Below are positions 23,218-34,296 of a stretch of DNA of 64,000 bases, piece by piece. The notes under the pieces are model-generated. The model ran no database searches. It had not been told where the DNA came from and saw only the letters and a list, made by a program, of their open reading frames with translations. The stretch is taken from positions 304,035,656 to 304,099,655 of the forward strand of contig NC_080572.1 in the NCBI RefSeq assembly GCF_030247185.1, written 5' to 3'. The translations under genes and the position numbers were made by a program. This stretch comes from Malaya genurostris (lineage: Eukaryota > Arthropoda > Insecta > Diptera > Culicidae). The stretch's first letter is position 1, and every line of letters starts with the position of its first letter.

Positions 23218-25194
23218 GCTTGTTTTTGGTAGTTTAGCTGGAAAAATGTTTTTCCCGGATAGGACAAGTTACAGTTCCGTCTCAGATCAAGATTTTCATT
23301 TTGCTGTTTCATTCGTCAGTCTTTTTTTCCAATCTGCTTTTGTCGCTCGATACTGATGAAAACCTAAACCAGATTTTTTTTTCAATTTTATTGTGATTTG
23401 TATTTCTGAAGAAATACGCCTTCTTACATAGTTTCCTTGATTGACACGATTCAAATACAAAACTAGAAGACAAAGGTCAAAATTTGTTTTTTGCCCTGTT
23501 TCTTTTTGTATAGTTCGTATCCCATTTGGAAAAGATGAACTCGTTGTATATTACTAGGGTGTTTGCTGATTTTAGCTATCTTCATAATACCAAATACGGT
23601 CCTGTGTAATAAAAATCAAAGAATTGGATATATTGCGATACTTGCGATCCAGGCCATAGCATTTATCGTTTGGTCATTATATGGGGCAGTCCAAGAACAG
23701 ATACATTGGGCAGTTTGTATAAGCAAAAGCTTGCTCAATGATGTATATAGAGTAAAAAGTCTTGGGTTTAAACAAACGTTTTTTTTGTACTTTGGTATCA
23801 TCCACTTATCGTTTTTTTTTTATTTTCTCTAGTGCTCTGAAAAGTGAATTTGAAACGATGAGGATGACGCCAAACCAAAGAGCGATTGAAGTGATACGTG
23901 CTTTCATTTTTTAGGTTAGCGGTAACCGCCGTATGAACAAAGACAGCAAGCAAATGGTATGGCCTGCATTTTGCCTGCTGCCATTAACAAGTGGCTTGAT
24001 GGCCAGTCCGTCATTCAGCACTTCTTCACTGCTAGAGTGAGTGAGCTACCGGTCTATCGCTTACACTGTGGGAAAGCTTTGTGACAGCTACTCTCAAGCA
24101 ATGCCGCTCGAAGCTCATACCGTTCAGGAAGCTGGGAAAGGGGGGCAATATAATAACAATCGAACGGCTCTTCAACTTCCTGCAGGGAACAGTGATTTTT
24201 ACCGCACTGAAGGCAAACTTTCAGCAAAGGGTCGTCCGTATTTTCCTTTGGTATGATTTCGATTGTTGGTAGTAGGATCTCTCCACACCGTGCCCTTCAA
24301 TTCAATAGAGACCACTTTTCTTTCGATTCATGGAACTGTCTGTCAACGTCTCGCGAGTGCTCCTTTGAAAATCTGATGGCGATATGCATGGCTTTTGGCT
24401 TTTCCCGCACCTTTGGAAGACATCGATTCTGGATCCTTTGTTATGAATACAAAAAAAAATTATACTGATGAAACCATTTGTTATTTGAATTGTTTTTTTT
24501 TTTGTAACAAAAAAGATTTTGAATTAAAAAAATAGCTTTAACACTGAACAATAGTGGAAAAACAGTCGCCTTCTAAAAATACAGGAAAGCTTTTGTTCTT
24601 TGTCCGTGTCTTTCACATTCTCCGCCCCCGCCTTTTTTTTTTGCTGCTCAAAACTCACACCCATTAGCTATGCAGTCGACGTGTGGCGAATACATTCTGG
24701 TTATTTTAGAGCATATCGAAATCGATTCCGAATCACAACGATTATTAGGTTTTCGTGATTTCATTCAGCATTTCCAAACCGGTGCTCGAAACGGCACCGG
24801 AGCTTATCAGGGCACGAATCCTGCCACCGGCGCAGCGGGACTATCTTGAGGGAACATGGAAAATCACTTTTTTTTGTTCAGTTTGCATACAAAATTTCAC
24901 GGAAAGCTATCGGTGTTTTCGACTACGGAAGTTGATTAGTGAGCGAAAATCTACTTGAAAGTTTACATGACTAATCAAGCTCATTCTTAATAGGCGTCGC
25001 CTGAGTCAGATGTCTAATTTTTAAACCGTGTATTTTTTTCGAGAATAATTTGAATCCTAAGTTCAATTGCTGAAAAGCTTTATTATAAAGATTGAAAAAA
25101 TAGAAAATTAAAGATCAAGAGTAACTATTGAAGAGGAAATCCAAACGAGCCGGGATGGCTTTGAAACGGAAAAACTTATGGCGATGAATATCAC
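23218..25194. other. No recognised gene
   Basis: Sequence between the left long inverted arm and the palindrome. It is AT-rich with several homopolymer T tracts. The 89-codon frame at 23563-23832 is hydrophobic but ends in a T-rich tract and has no family resemblance. No promoter, RNA gene or repeat was recognised. Confidence 0.4.
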
Positions 25195-25403
25195 TGCATT
25201 AATTATGGTTTCGGCTTTAGCGGTCTGTTAAATAAGAACGGCTGTTATATACTGCCCGACGTTTCGACCACTGGTTATGGTCTTTTTCAAGGGAAATATC
25301 TTATTCCTTAAAAAAGACCATAACCAGTGGTCGAAACGTCGGGCAGTATATAACAGCCGTTCTTATTTAACAGACCGCTAAAGCCGAAACCATAATTAAT
25401 GCA
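25195..25403. repeat. Near-perfect palindrome resembling a Penelope-like element end
   Basis: The arms 25195-25289 and about 25309-25403 are almost perfectly complementary over ~95 bp with a ~20-bp loop. Each arm contains GACCATAACCAGTGGTC followed by GAAACGTCGGGCAG (plus strand near 25316; minus strand in the left arm). A short stem-loop, then GAAAC and GTCGG, preceded by CTTGAAAAA, matches the layout of the minimal hammerhead ribozyme reported in pseudo-LTRs of Penelope-like elements (CUGANGA-stem-GAAAC), with the CUGANGA box degenerate. No Penelope RT or GIY-YIG domain is nearby, so this would be two inverted end fragments. The palindrome is certain; the affiliation is inference. Confidence 0.55.
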
Positions 25404-26769
25404 AAATATTTGTACGGTCGTACTAATCATCTTTCGATGAATATCATTTTTTTTTTGCCGGAGAGTTCTATGAAGTTTTACCACAAACAAATTCCCAGAC
25501 ATGACAATCACGATCTTTTTTTGGCGCACATCTACGATCCTCCGTGAAACTGGCACCAATGGTGATAAATTGGTTGCACTGTTGAGTTCCCATCATCACA
25601 TTCGTAATGCAACTGTCAAACCCTGAGAACCCTTTCGATTCGTTAGGGCATATTCAGTAGTGTTCTAGTTCTAGATGCATAATTTATGTCAGTTACAAAA
25701 TTTAAATCTGAATTTTATAACAAGAAAAACTGGCAGCCCCAGTAGTGTTTTACTCGTGATTTAAATAAACAACAAATAGTACGACATCGTAGACCCGGTC
25801 GAACTGGTCGAATAAATAAAACTAGAATGGCTTGCTGGGGATACGTTTGTTCCAGTTTCTGCTCTATTATAGATCTTCCATATAGAACTTCTAGCTGCTG
25901 AATTTGCTCTTAGCTCATTTGTATATATTGAGATTTTATGGCACACTTTGGTTGAAATGGTAACAATGCAATTAATCTCGCGCTCCACCAAGTAGTGAGT
26001 GCGGTCATTTTAGAAAGTACCGGGAACGAACCAGATACATGTCTTTATTATTTATCTTTGGTTTTACTTTGTCTTATACTATGTTCACATAATGAATGAA
26101 TTCATGTTTTAAGCGAAATAACAAGTTTTACTTTTGCGTTATTTTATATTCAAAAACGTCACATTGAAAAATGTTTTCCCTAAATAACATGATATAATTG
26201 CCAGTAAAGCACAACCCTGCTAGCATTTTCCGTCACTCTTTTCGACTATGTCAATTGACAAGCTGTTCAACAACAGCAGTTTTCCATCAAAGTAGTCATA
26301 AGTAATCATGGTAATCATAATAAAACAAAACTGGAAACCGGTACAACCATTTTGTTTTTTGTTTTGTATTAAGAGATGACTTTTTTGGTAATTTACTATT
26401 CAAAAATATTTATTTCTCTTAAATGGCCAACGTTTTGAAGCAATAAACCTTCGAAACATTGGCAATAAGCGTGTAACGGTAATATCATCCATAGCTAGTA
26501 CCTGGTTTATTTCTTATTTTCCGGATGTTATCAACGTTGTACTTTTTTTCTTTCCTACCTGGGACGTAGGCATTTTTGCAGTTTGTTTCTAACCAAACTA
26601 AATACCAAGTAATATGTCATGCGTATAACATAATCTTAGTGTGAATAGTGGGGTTTTAACTTCATATTACTATCGTTAAAGCATGTTATTTTCTGCAGGT
26701 GTTGTTTAATAGATACTGTTTTAATAGATACTACTAGTCACGTACCCACGTGTCCCCTACCGAAATCAG

Positions 26770-27555
26770 AAACAGTTACGTTACTTTTTTGTAAGTTAAA
26801 AGCGTTACGAAGCATAGCAAGTATTGTATTTTTTTTAGTTATAGGCATTACGAAGCGTTACAAGAGTTACTTTTTGGGAAGTTATAAGCGTTACTAAGTG
26901 ATACGTGCGTGCGTTTTAAGGTTATAGGCGTTACGAAGCATTTTTTTTGTAAGTTATAGGCGTTACCAAGCGATACGTGCGTTACTTTTTTTGAAAATTG
27001 TAGGCGTTATGAAACGTTACATGCGTTACTTTTTTGTAAGGTATAGGCATTACGGAGCGTTACATGCGTTACTTTTTTGTAAGTTGTAGGCGTTACGAAA
27101 CGTTACATTTAAGTAAGTTATAGGCGTTACGAAGCGTTACATCCGTTACTTTTTTGTAAGTTATAGGCGTTACATGCGTTACTTTTTTGTAGATTATAAA
27201 TGTTACGAAGCGTTACATGCGTTACTTTTTTGTAAATTGTAGGCGTTACAAAGTGTAGATGCGTTACTTTTTAGTAATTTGTAGGCGTTACGAAGCGTTA
27301 CATGCGATACTTTTTTGTAATTAACACCTATATTACGAAGCGTTACATGCGTTATTTTTTTGTAAATTGTAGGCGTAACGAAGCGTTACAAGTGTTACTC
27401 ATTTGTAAGTTAGAAGCAATAAATAAGTTACTTTTTATAAATTTTGACCGTTAATGCTTTACTTTCAGAAAATTATAGGCATTACAGAGCGTTTGGAAGT
27501 ATTACTTCTCTGTAAGTTATAGACGTTACAACCGTTACCCATTTGTAAGTTGGAA
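26770..27555. repeat. 43-bp minisatellite (GTTACG-rich)
   Basis: About 18 degenerate tandem copies of a ~43-bp unit: GTTATAGGCGTTACGAAGCG, then TTACATGCGTTACTTTTTTG and TAA. Each unit holds three to four CGTTAC/GTTACG submotifs, so it probably grew from a shorter repeat. Copy order shows deletions (a short unit near 27160-27190) and drift at both ends. No unique spacers, so this is not a CRISPR-like array. Confidence 0.85.
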
Positions 27556-28785
27556 GCGTGAGTTTCGTTTTGGAATTTCAGACCACTACTTCCTGGACCT
27601 GAATCCGAAACCAGTATAGTCAAAGTAAGTTTGTATGACCATCTACTAATATGACCTATAAATTTAGAAGATATTTTCCGTTCTTCACGAATCGGCTGTT
27701 CTACTCTATGCAGTGAAGTGTCGTCATTTAAAATAGGAATGTAAACGATCTCAAAATATATGGCATCATCACAAGTCTTGTGGATTGTTGTGCTATATTA
27801 AAAAGTTCTTAGACATGTGCTACAAAAATAACACGACAGTAAACGTAGAGAAATGTAATACAATAACTTTCTCTCGGGCACAGTCACCAATTTCATCATT
27901 ATACTCCATAATGACTTTTCCAGTGGAAAAGTTTTAAGTGTCTGTTAAAAACACCGGTAAAAGGCACAGCGGAAATTCGAGGAAAAGAGAAAATCTTCAG
28001 AAGCATTATATTTTTATCTCAGAACCCCTGCCCAAAACGAAATCCTGGGTACGGACCTGAGCTGACCTGTTAGTCACCGGAATATCATAATCTATTAGAG
28101 AATCCAGCCAATTCTTCTGCGATCGCACGTTCCGTGGTTTGATTATTATTTGGAATTTTCTTAGTTTTTAAGGTTGGTGCTGGATATTAATTACTGTAAA
28201 CGAAATTGATTTTATTAGACTATTTGTTTTATCACCTAAATCAAATGTGTTTGTGAACTGATATTTTTATCCAAGTATAAAGGACAGTTGTATAATTTAA
28301 AAAAATTGTCAAAAAACATTTTTAGAACTATAAGAAAAATTCGATGCCAAAAATCTTAGAAATGCATGTAACGTCGAGATGTAAAGAGATCGAGCGTAAT
28401 TCAAAAAAAAAATTTTTTTTGAATCGAAAATTTTCCAAGAGTTGACTTTAAAAAACAAAAAAAAAACCGGATAACTTTGAAAATTCGCGTAAAAAACCGC
28501 GTAATTTCGGTAATCCGCGTAAACACCGCATAAAAACCCGCATAAAAAAAGATCTCAGTGTACATTGCAAAATTAAGAATTTAATTGAGTAACACTTTTT
28601 TTAAGGGGCGGGTAGGGTCTAACACTTTTGAAAAATCATTTATTATTTTCTTTATATTTTCTTATCTCTCATTCTACGAAGAAGCAAGAGCTCGGCACAC
28701 AGGCCCAAGATTTCTACTTCGATTGACTTCAAAACTTGAAAAAACATTCTTGAAATGTTTCATTGTAATAAATTATAAAAGAAAA
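27556..28785. other. No recognised gene
   Basis: AT-rich, with poly-A/T runs at about 28400-28460 and a cluster of CGCGTAA / CGCATAA motifs (about 28485-28545). No domain-bearing ORF was recognised. Confidence 0.4.
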
Positions 28786-29040
28786 AACCCTTCTTAATCC
28801 ACCTAGTGGTGTGATAATGCCTTTCTCTTCTTTCATAACAATCTCATGAAAATATGTTTCATACTTTTATTGAATAATTTTGGATACTAATTTTGACACC
28901 AATTGATTCAGATTGATTCGAGTAGTTCACAAAATCATGCTTCAGTGTTTATGTCACACAGTCAGCATAATTTTTCCAAACTAGTGCTTGACATTTACGA
29001 GGCTATTGGTATGAGAACAGTGCTGCTAATCTAAAAAAAA
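28786..29040 (+). repeat. Leader segment of the 29-36.6 kb element
   Basis: CCCTTCTTAATCCACCTAGT followed by GGTGTGATAATGCCTTTCTC starts a ~250-bp segment ending AATCTAAAAAAAACCC just before array unit 1. A near-identical segment at 30357-30600 precedes unit 2. The leader motif recurs at 18661, 55620 and, inverted, at about 46770-46800, so it marks a dispersed family. Confidence 0.65.
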
Positions 29041-29548
29041 CCCTTCTTAGTCCACTTAGTGGAATTTTCATATATCTTGAAAAATCACCATAGGGGGGAG
29101 TACATGAAATTTCCGAAACCGAAAAAAAAATTTTGATGCCAAAAGGCTTAGAATTGCATGAAACGTCGAGATTTAGTGTCATCTCTAAAAAATTTTTTTT
29201 TTGAAAAAATCGACTTTTTGGGACTTAGAAAAAATATGAAAATTGTTCTAAGTCCCAGAAAGTTGATTTTTTCAAAAAAAAATTTTTTGGAGATGACACT
29301 AAATTTCGATGTTTTATGCAGTTTTAAGAGTTTTCGCATCAAAAAAAATTTTCGATTCAGGAAATTTCATGTACTCCCCGCTATGGTGCTTTTTCAAGAT
29401 CGAAAATTGTCAAACCTTTACCACCGGGCAGCACCCCTTAAGCATGTCCGATTCAGGTCAAATTTTGCATGAAGGCTTTTTTCGAGGTGCTTAAACTTTT
29501 GAGCACTAGAACTTTACGAAAATAGAGTTGATCCCAAAATTTTGGCAC

Positions 29549-29635
<87 letters not shown>

Positions 29636-30170
29636 AGCGGTAAAAATCAACGTGTTTTGTCGGTTACGTCACTTATACCATCATATATCTGGAACCAAAA
29701 GTCACAACCATTTGATCTTCGAACTTGATCAATGGCCCGCCAGTAGCTTTCAAACGAGCTCGAGTTTGTTAAAATCGGTTCAGCCATCTCTGAGAAAATT
29801 GAGCGCGTTCAAATACAACGCTTTTTGTCGGTTACGTCACTTATACAATCATATCTCCGGAACCAAAAGTCACAGCCATTTTATCTTCGAACTTGATCAA
29901 TGCCCCGATAGTAGCTTTCAAACGAGCCCAAGTTTGTTAAAATCGGTTGAGCCATCTCTGAGAAAATTGAGCGCGTTCAAATATCTTCGAAAAGTGCACA
30001 CACATACACACATACACACACACACATACACACACACATACACACAGACATTTTCCGATCTCGTCGAGCTGAGTCGAATGGTATATAACACTATGGGTCT
30101 CCGAGGCTCCGTTCGAAAGTCGGTTTTTCCAGCAATTCTAATACCTTTCTATAGAGAAAGGCAAAAATAT
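29041..30170 (+). repeat. Array unit 1 (two subrepeats)
   Basis: The most diverged unit: two 168-bp subrepeats (from about 29655 and 29821), a long (AT)n expansion where other units have a short TATATATACAAG, and separated from unit 2 by ~430 bp that includes a second leader copy. Probably the original end of the array. Confidence 0.85.
29552..29632. repeat. (AT)n microsatellite, ~81 bp
   Basis: A pure AT dinucleotide run of about 40 repeats inside array unit 1. At the homologous position units 2-6 read only TTATATATACAAG, so the run is an expansion specific to this unit. Both strands give meaningless Tyr-Ile ORFs through it. Confidence 0.95.
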
Positions 30171-30599
30171 GATTTTTTGAAAATGTTAGACCCTACGGGC
30201 TCGCTGGAGTAATTAAGAGTTTCCATTGATTTTATAGACAAAAAACTTTAAACGCGTTTTCCTCGAAAGAAGGTTTTGAAGGTCCGTGTCCATCGTCATT
30301 CAAAAACTACTGCACCAATTTTTTTCAAATTTTGCACACACTTTCTGCATATAAAAACCCTTCTTAATCCACCTAGTGGTGTGATAATGCCTTTCTCTTC
30401 TTTCATAACAGTCTCATGAAAATATGTTTCATACATTTATAAAATAATTTTAGACGCCAATTGATTCAGATTGATTCGAGTAGTTCACAGAAGCATGCTT
30501 CAGTGTTTATGTCACACAGTCAGCATCATTTTTCCAAACTAGTGCTTGACATTTGCGTTGCCTATTTGTATGAGAACAGTGATGCTAATCTAAAAAAAG
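30171..30599 (+). repeat. Inter-unit segment with second leader
   Basis: TCCATTGATTTTATAGACAA followed by ~130 bp (about 30218-30355) matches the segment that precedes the solitary copy at 55495. From 30357 it repeats the CCACCTAGTGG leader of 28786-29040 almost identically. This is the natural 5' portion of the dispersed element, placing the start of a second element copy here, into which units 2-6 were amplified. Confidence 0.7.
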
Positions 30600-31827
30600 C
30601 CTTCTTAGTCCACTTAGTGAAATTTTAATATATCTTGAAAAATCACCATAGGGGGGAGTACATGAAATTTTCGAAATCGAAAAAAAATTTTTGATGCCAA
30701 AAGGCTTAGAATTGCATGAAACGTCGAGATTTAGTGTCATCTCGAAAAAAATTTTTTTTGAAAAAATCGACTTTTTAGGACTTAGAAAAAATATGAAAAT
30801 TTTTCTAAGTCCCAGAAAGTTGATTTTTTCAAAAAAAAATTTTTTTGAGATGACACTAAATTTCGATGTTTTATGCAGTTTTAAGAGTTTTGGCATCAAA
30901 AAAAATTTTCGATTTTGGAAATTTCATGTACTCCCCTCTATGGTGCTTTTTCAAGATCGATAATTGTCAAACCTTTACCACCGGGCAGCACCCCTTAAGC
31001 ATGTCCAATTTAGGTCAAATTTTGCATGAAGGCTTTTTTCGGAGTGCTTAAACTTTTGAGCACTAGAACTTTACGAAAATAGAGTTGATCCCAAAATTTT
31101 GGCACCCTTATATATACAAGAGCGGTAAAAATCAACGTGTTTTGTCGGTTACGTCACTTATACCATCATATATCTGGAACCAAAAGTCACAACCATTTGA
31201 TCTTCGAACTTGATCAACGGCCCGACAGTAGCTTTCAAACGAGCCCAAGTTTGTTAAAATCGGATCAGCCATCTCTGAGAAAATTGAGCGCGTTCAAATA
31301 CAACGCTTTCTGTCGGTTACGTCACTTATACAATCATATCTCCGGAACCAAAAGTCACAGCCATTTGATCTTCGAACTTGATCAATGGCCCGCCAGTAGC
31401 TTTCAAACGAGTCCAAGTTTGTTCAAATCGGTTCAGCCATCTCTGAGAAAATTGAGCGCGTTCAAATACAACGCTTTTTGTGGGTTACGTCACTTATACA
31501 ATCATATCTCCGGAACCAAAAGTCACAGCCATTTTATCTTCGAACTTGATCAATGCCCCGATAGTAGCTTTCAAACGAGCCCAAGTTTGTTAAAATCGGT
31601 TGAGCCATCTCTGAGAAAATTGAGCGCGTTCAAATATCTTCGAAAAGTGCACACACATACACACACACATACACACACACACACACACATACACACACAC
31701 ACACAGACATTTTCCGATCTCGTCGAGCTGAGTCGAATGGTATATAACACTATGGGTCTCCGAGGCTCCGTTCGAAAGTCGGTTTTTCCAGCAATTCTAA
31801 TACCTTTCTATAGAGAAAGGCAAAAAG
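30600..31827 (+). repeat. Array unit 2 (three subrepeats)
   Basis: Complete unit, 1228 bp: hairpin 30640-30960, subrepeats from about 31139, 31310 and 31479, CA tract about 31650-31706. An ORF (31137-31856) runs through all three subrepeats because 168 is divisible by three. Confidence 0.85.
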
Positions 31828-33060
31828 CCTTCTTAGTCCACTTAGTGAAATTTTAATATATCTTGAAAAATCACCATAGGGGGGAGTACATGAAATTTTC
31901 GAAATCGAAAAAAAATTTTTGATGCCAAAAGGCTTAGAATTGCATGAAACGTCGAGATTTAGTGTCATCTCGAAAAAAATTTTTTTTGAAAAAATCGACT
32001 TTTTAGGACTTAGAAAAAATATGAAAATTTTTCTAAGTCCCAGAAAGTTGATTTTTAAAAAAAAAAATTTTTTTGAGATGACACTAAATTTCGATGTTTT
32101 ATGCAGTTTTAAGAGTTTTGGCATCAAAAAAAATTTTCGATTTTGGAAATTTCATGTACTCCCCCCTATGGTGCTTTTTCAAGATCGATAATTGTCAAAC
32201 CTTTACCACCGGGCAGCACCCCTTAAGCATGTCCAATTTAGGTCAAATTTTGCATGAAGGCTTTTTTCGGAGTGCTTAAACTTTTGAGCACTAGAACTTT
32301 ACGAAAATAGAGTTGATCCCAAAATTTTGGCACCCTTATATATACAAGAGCGGTAAAAATCAACGTGTTTTGTCGGTTACGTCACTTATACCATCATATA
32401 TCTGGAACCAAAAGTCACAACCATTTGATCTTCGAACTTGATCAACGGCCCGACAGTAGCTTTCAAACGAGCCCAAGTTTGTTAAAATCGGATCAGCCAT
32501 CTCTGAGAAAATTGAGCGCGTTCAAATACAACGCTTTCTGTCGGTTACGTCACTTATACAATCATATCTCCGGAACCAAAAGTCACAGCCATTTGATCTT
32601 CGAACTTGATCAATGGCCCGCCAGTAGCTTTCAAACGAGTCCAAGTTTGTTCAAATCGGTTCAGCCATCTCTGAGAAAATTGAGCGCGTTCAAATACAAC
32701 GCTTTTTGTGGGTTACGTCACTTATACAATCATATCTCCGGAACCAAAAGTCACAGCCATTTTATCTTCGAACTTGATCAATGCCCCGATAGTAGCTTTC
32801 AAACGAGCCCAAGTTTGTTAAAATCGGTTGAGCCATCTCTGAGAAAATTGAGCGCGTTCAAATATCTTCGAAAAGTGCACACACATACACACACACATAC
32901 ACACACACACACACATACACACACACACACACACACACAGACATTTTCCGATCTCGTCGAGCTGAGTCGAATGGTATATAACACTATGGGTCTCCGAGGC
33001 TCCGTTCGAAAGTCGGTTTTTCCAGCAATTCTAATACCTTTCTATAGAGAAAGGCAAAAC
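31828..33060 (+). repeat. Array unit 3 (three subrepeats)
   Basis: Nearly identical to unit 2, including the same GTGGGTTACG variant at the third subrepeat, so units 2 and 3 share the most recent duplication. It differs mainly in CA-tract length and a few bases in the hairpin loop side (32055-32070). Confidence 0.85.
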
Positions 33061-34140
33061 CCTTCTTAGTCCACTTAGTGGAATTTTCATATATCTTGAA
33101 AAATCACCATAGGAGGGAGTACATGAAATTTTCGAAATCGAAAAAAAATTTTTGATGCCAAAAGGCTTAGAATTGCATGAAACGTCGAGATTTAGTGTCA
33201 TCTCGAAAAAAAATTTTTTTGAAAAAGTCGACTTTTTGGGACTTAGAAAAAATATGAAAATTTTTCTAAGTCCCAGAAAGTTGATTTTTTCAAAAAAAAA
33301 TTTTTTCGGGATAACACTAAATTTCGATGTTTTATGCAGTTTTAAGAGTTTTGGCATCAAAAAAAATTTTTTATTTTGGAAATTTCATGTACTCCCCCCT
33401 ATGGTGCTTTTTCAAGATCGATAATTGTCAAACCTTTACCACCGGGCAGCACCCCTTAAGCATGTCCGATTTAGGTCAAATTTTGCATGAAGGCTTTTTT
33501 CGAGGTGCTTAAACTTTTGAGCACTAGAACTTTACGAAAATAGAGTTGATCCCAAAGTTTTGGCACCCTTATATATACAAGAGCGGTAAAAATCAACGTG
33601 TTTTGTCGGTTACGTCACTTATACAATCATATTTCTGGAACCAAAAGTCACAACCATTTGATCTTCGAACTTGATCAATGGCACGACAGTAGCTTTCAAA
33701 CGAGCCCAAGTTTGTTGAAATCGGATCAGCCATCTCTGAGAAAATTGAGCGCGTTCAAATACAACGCTTTTTGTCGGTTACGTCACTTATAGAATCATAT
33801 CTCCGGAACCAAAAATCACAGCCATTTGATCTTCGAACTTGATCAATGGCCCGACAGTAGCTTTCAAACGAGTCCAAGTTTGTTCAAATCGGTTCAGCCA
33901 TCTCTGAGAAAATTGAGCGCGTTCAAATACAACGCTTTTTGTGGGTTACGTCACTTATACAATCATATTTCCGGAACCAAAAGTCACAGCCATTTTATCT
34001 TCGAACTTGATCAATGCCCCGATAGTAGCTTTCAAACGAGCCCAAGTTTGTTAAAATCGGTTGAGCCATCTCTGAGAAAATTGAGCGCGTTCAAATATCT
34101 TCGAAAAGTGCACACACATACACACACACATACACACACA

Positions 34141-34178
<38 letters not shown>

Positions 34179-34296
34179 TTTTCCGATCTCGTCGAGCTGA
34201 GTCGAATGGTATATAACACTATGGGTCTCCGAGGCTCCGTTCGAAAGTCGGTTTTTCCAGCAATTCTAATACCTTTCTATAGAGAAAGGCAAAAAC
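33061..34296 (+). repeat. Array unit 4 (three subrepeats)
   Basis: Shares with unit 5 the variants GGAGGGAGTACATG, TTTTCGGGATAACACT and CACTTATAGAATCATATC. The last creates a TAG that closes the subrepeat ORF open in units 2 and 3. Units 4 and 5 are therefore sisters. Confidence 0.85.

Larger units (their letters stand above)
22931..26348. repeat. 3.4-kb segment bounded by ~280-bp inverted repeats
   Basis: The left arm 22931-23217 and right arm 26071-26348 are inverted copies, sharing for example GGAAAACTGCTGTTGTTGAA and TGACATAGTCGAAAAG with small indels. Outer ends read TTGGTACCAGTTTCC and the complement of TTGTACCGGTTTCC. The 2.8 kb between them has no recognisable transposase; hydrophobic or short ORFs there look like chance. 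It may be a non-autonomous DNA transposon with long TIRs, or two inverted MITE copies that happen to flank other sequence. Confidence 0.6.

Noticed and set aside
23563..23832. 89-codon hydrophobic ORF resembling a membrane protein
   Set aside because: Hydrophobicity stems from T-rich codons, it ends in a poly-T stretch, and no family motif or neighbouring exon supports it.
26770..27555. CRISPR-like regular repeats
   Set aside because: Units are contiguous and degenerate with no unique spacers, and the surrounding DNA is eukaryotic transposon sequence.
29158..29472. Recurrent small ORFs starting MMPKGLELHETSRFSV or MMPKLLKLHKTSKFSV in each unit
   Set aside because: They lie on opposite strands of the same palindrome, so each is the mirror of the other; openness follows from the A/T-rich hairpin, not from coding constraint.
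29453..29728. Tyr-Ile repeat proteins on both strands
   Set aside because: They are translations of the (AT)n microsatellite.
32799..32984. Cys-Val and His-Thr repeat proteins
   Set aside because: They are translations of (CA)n tracts within the array; the same tract appears in every unit.
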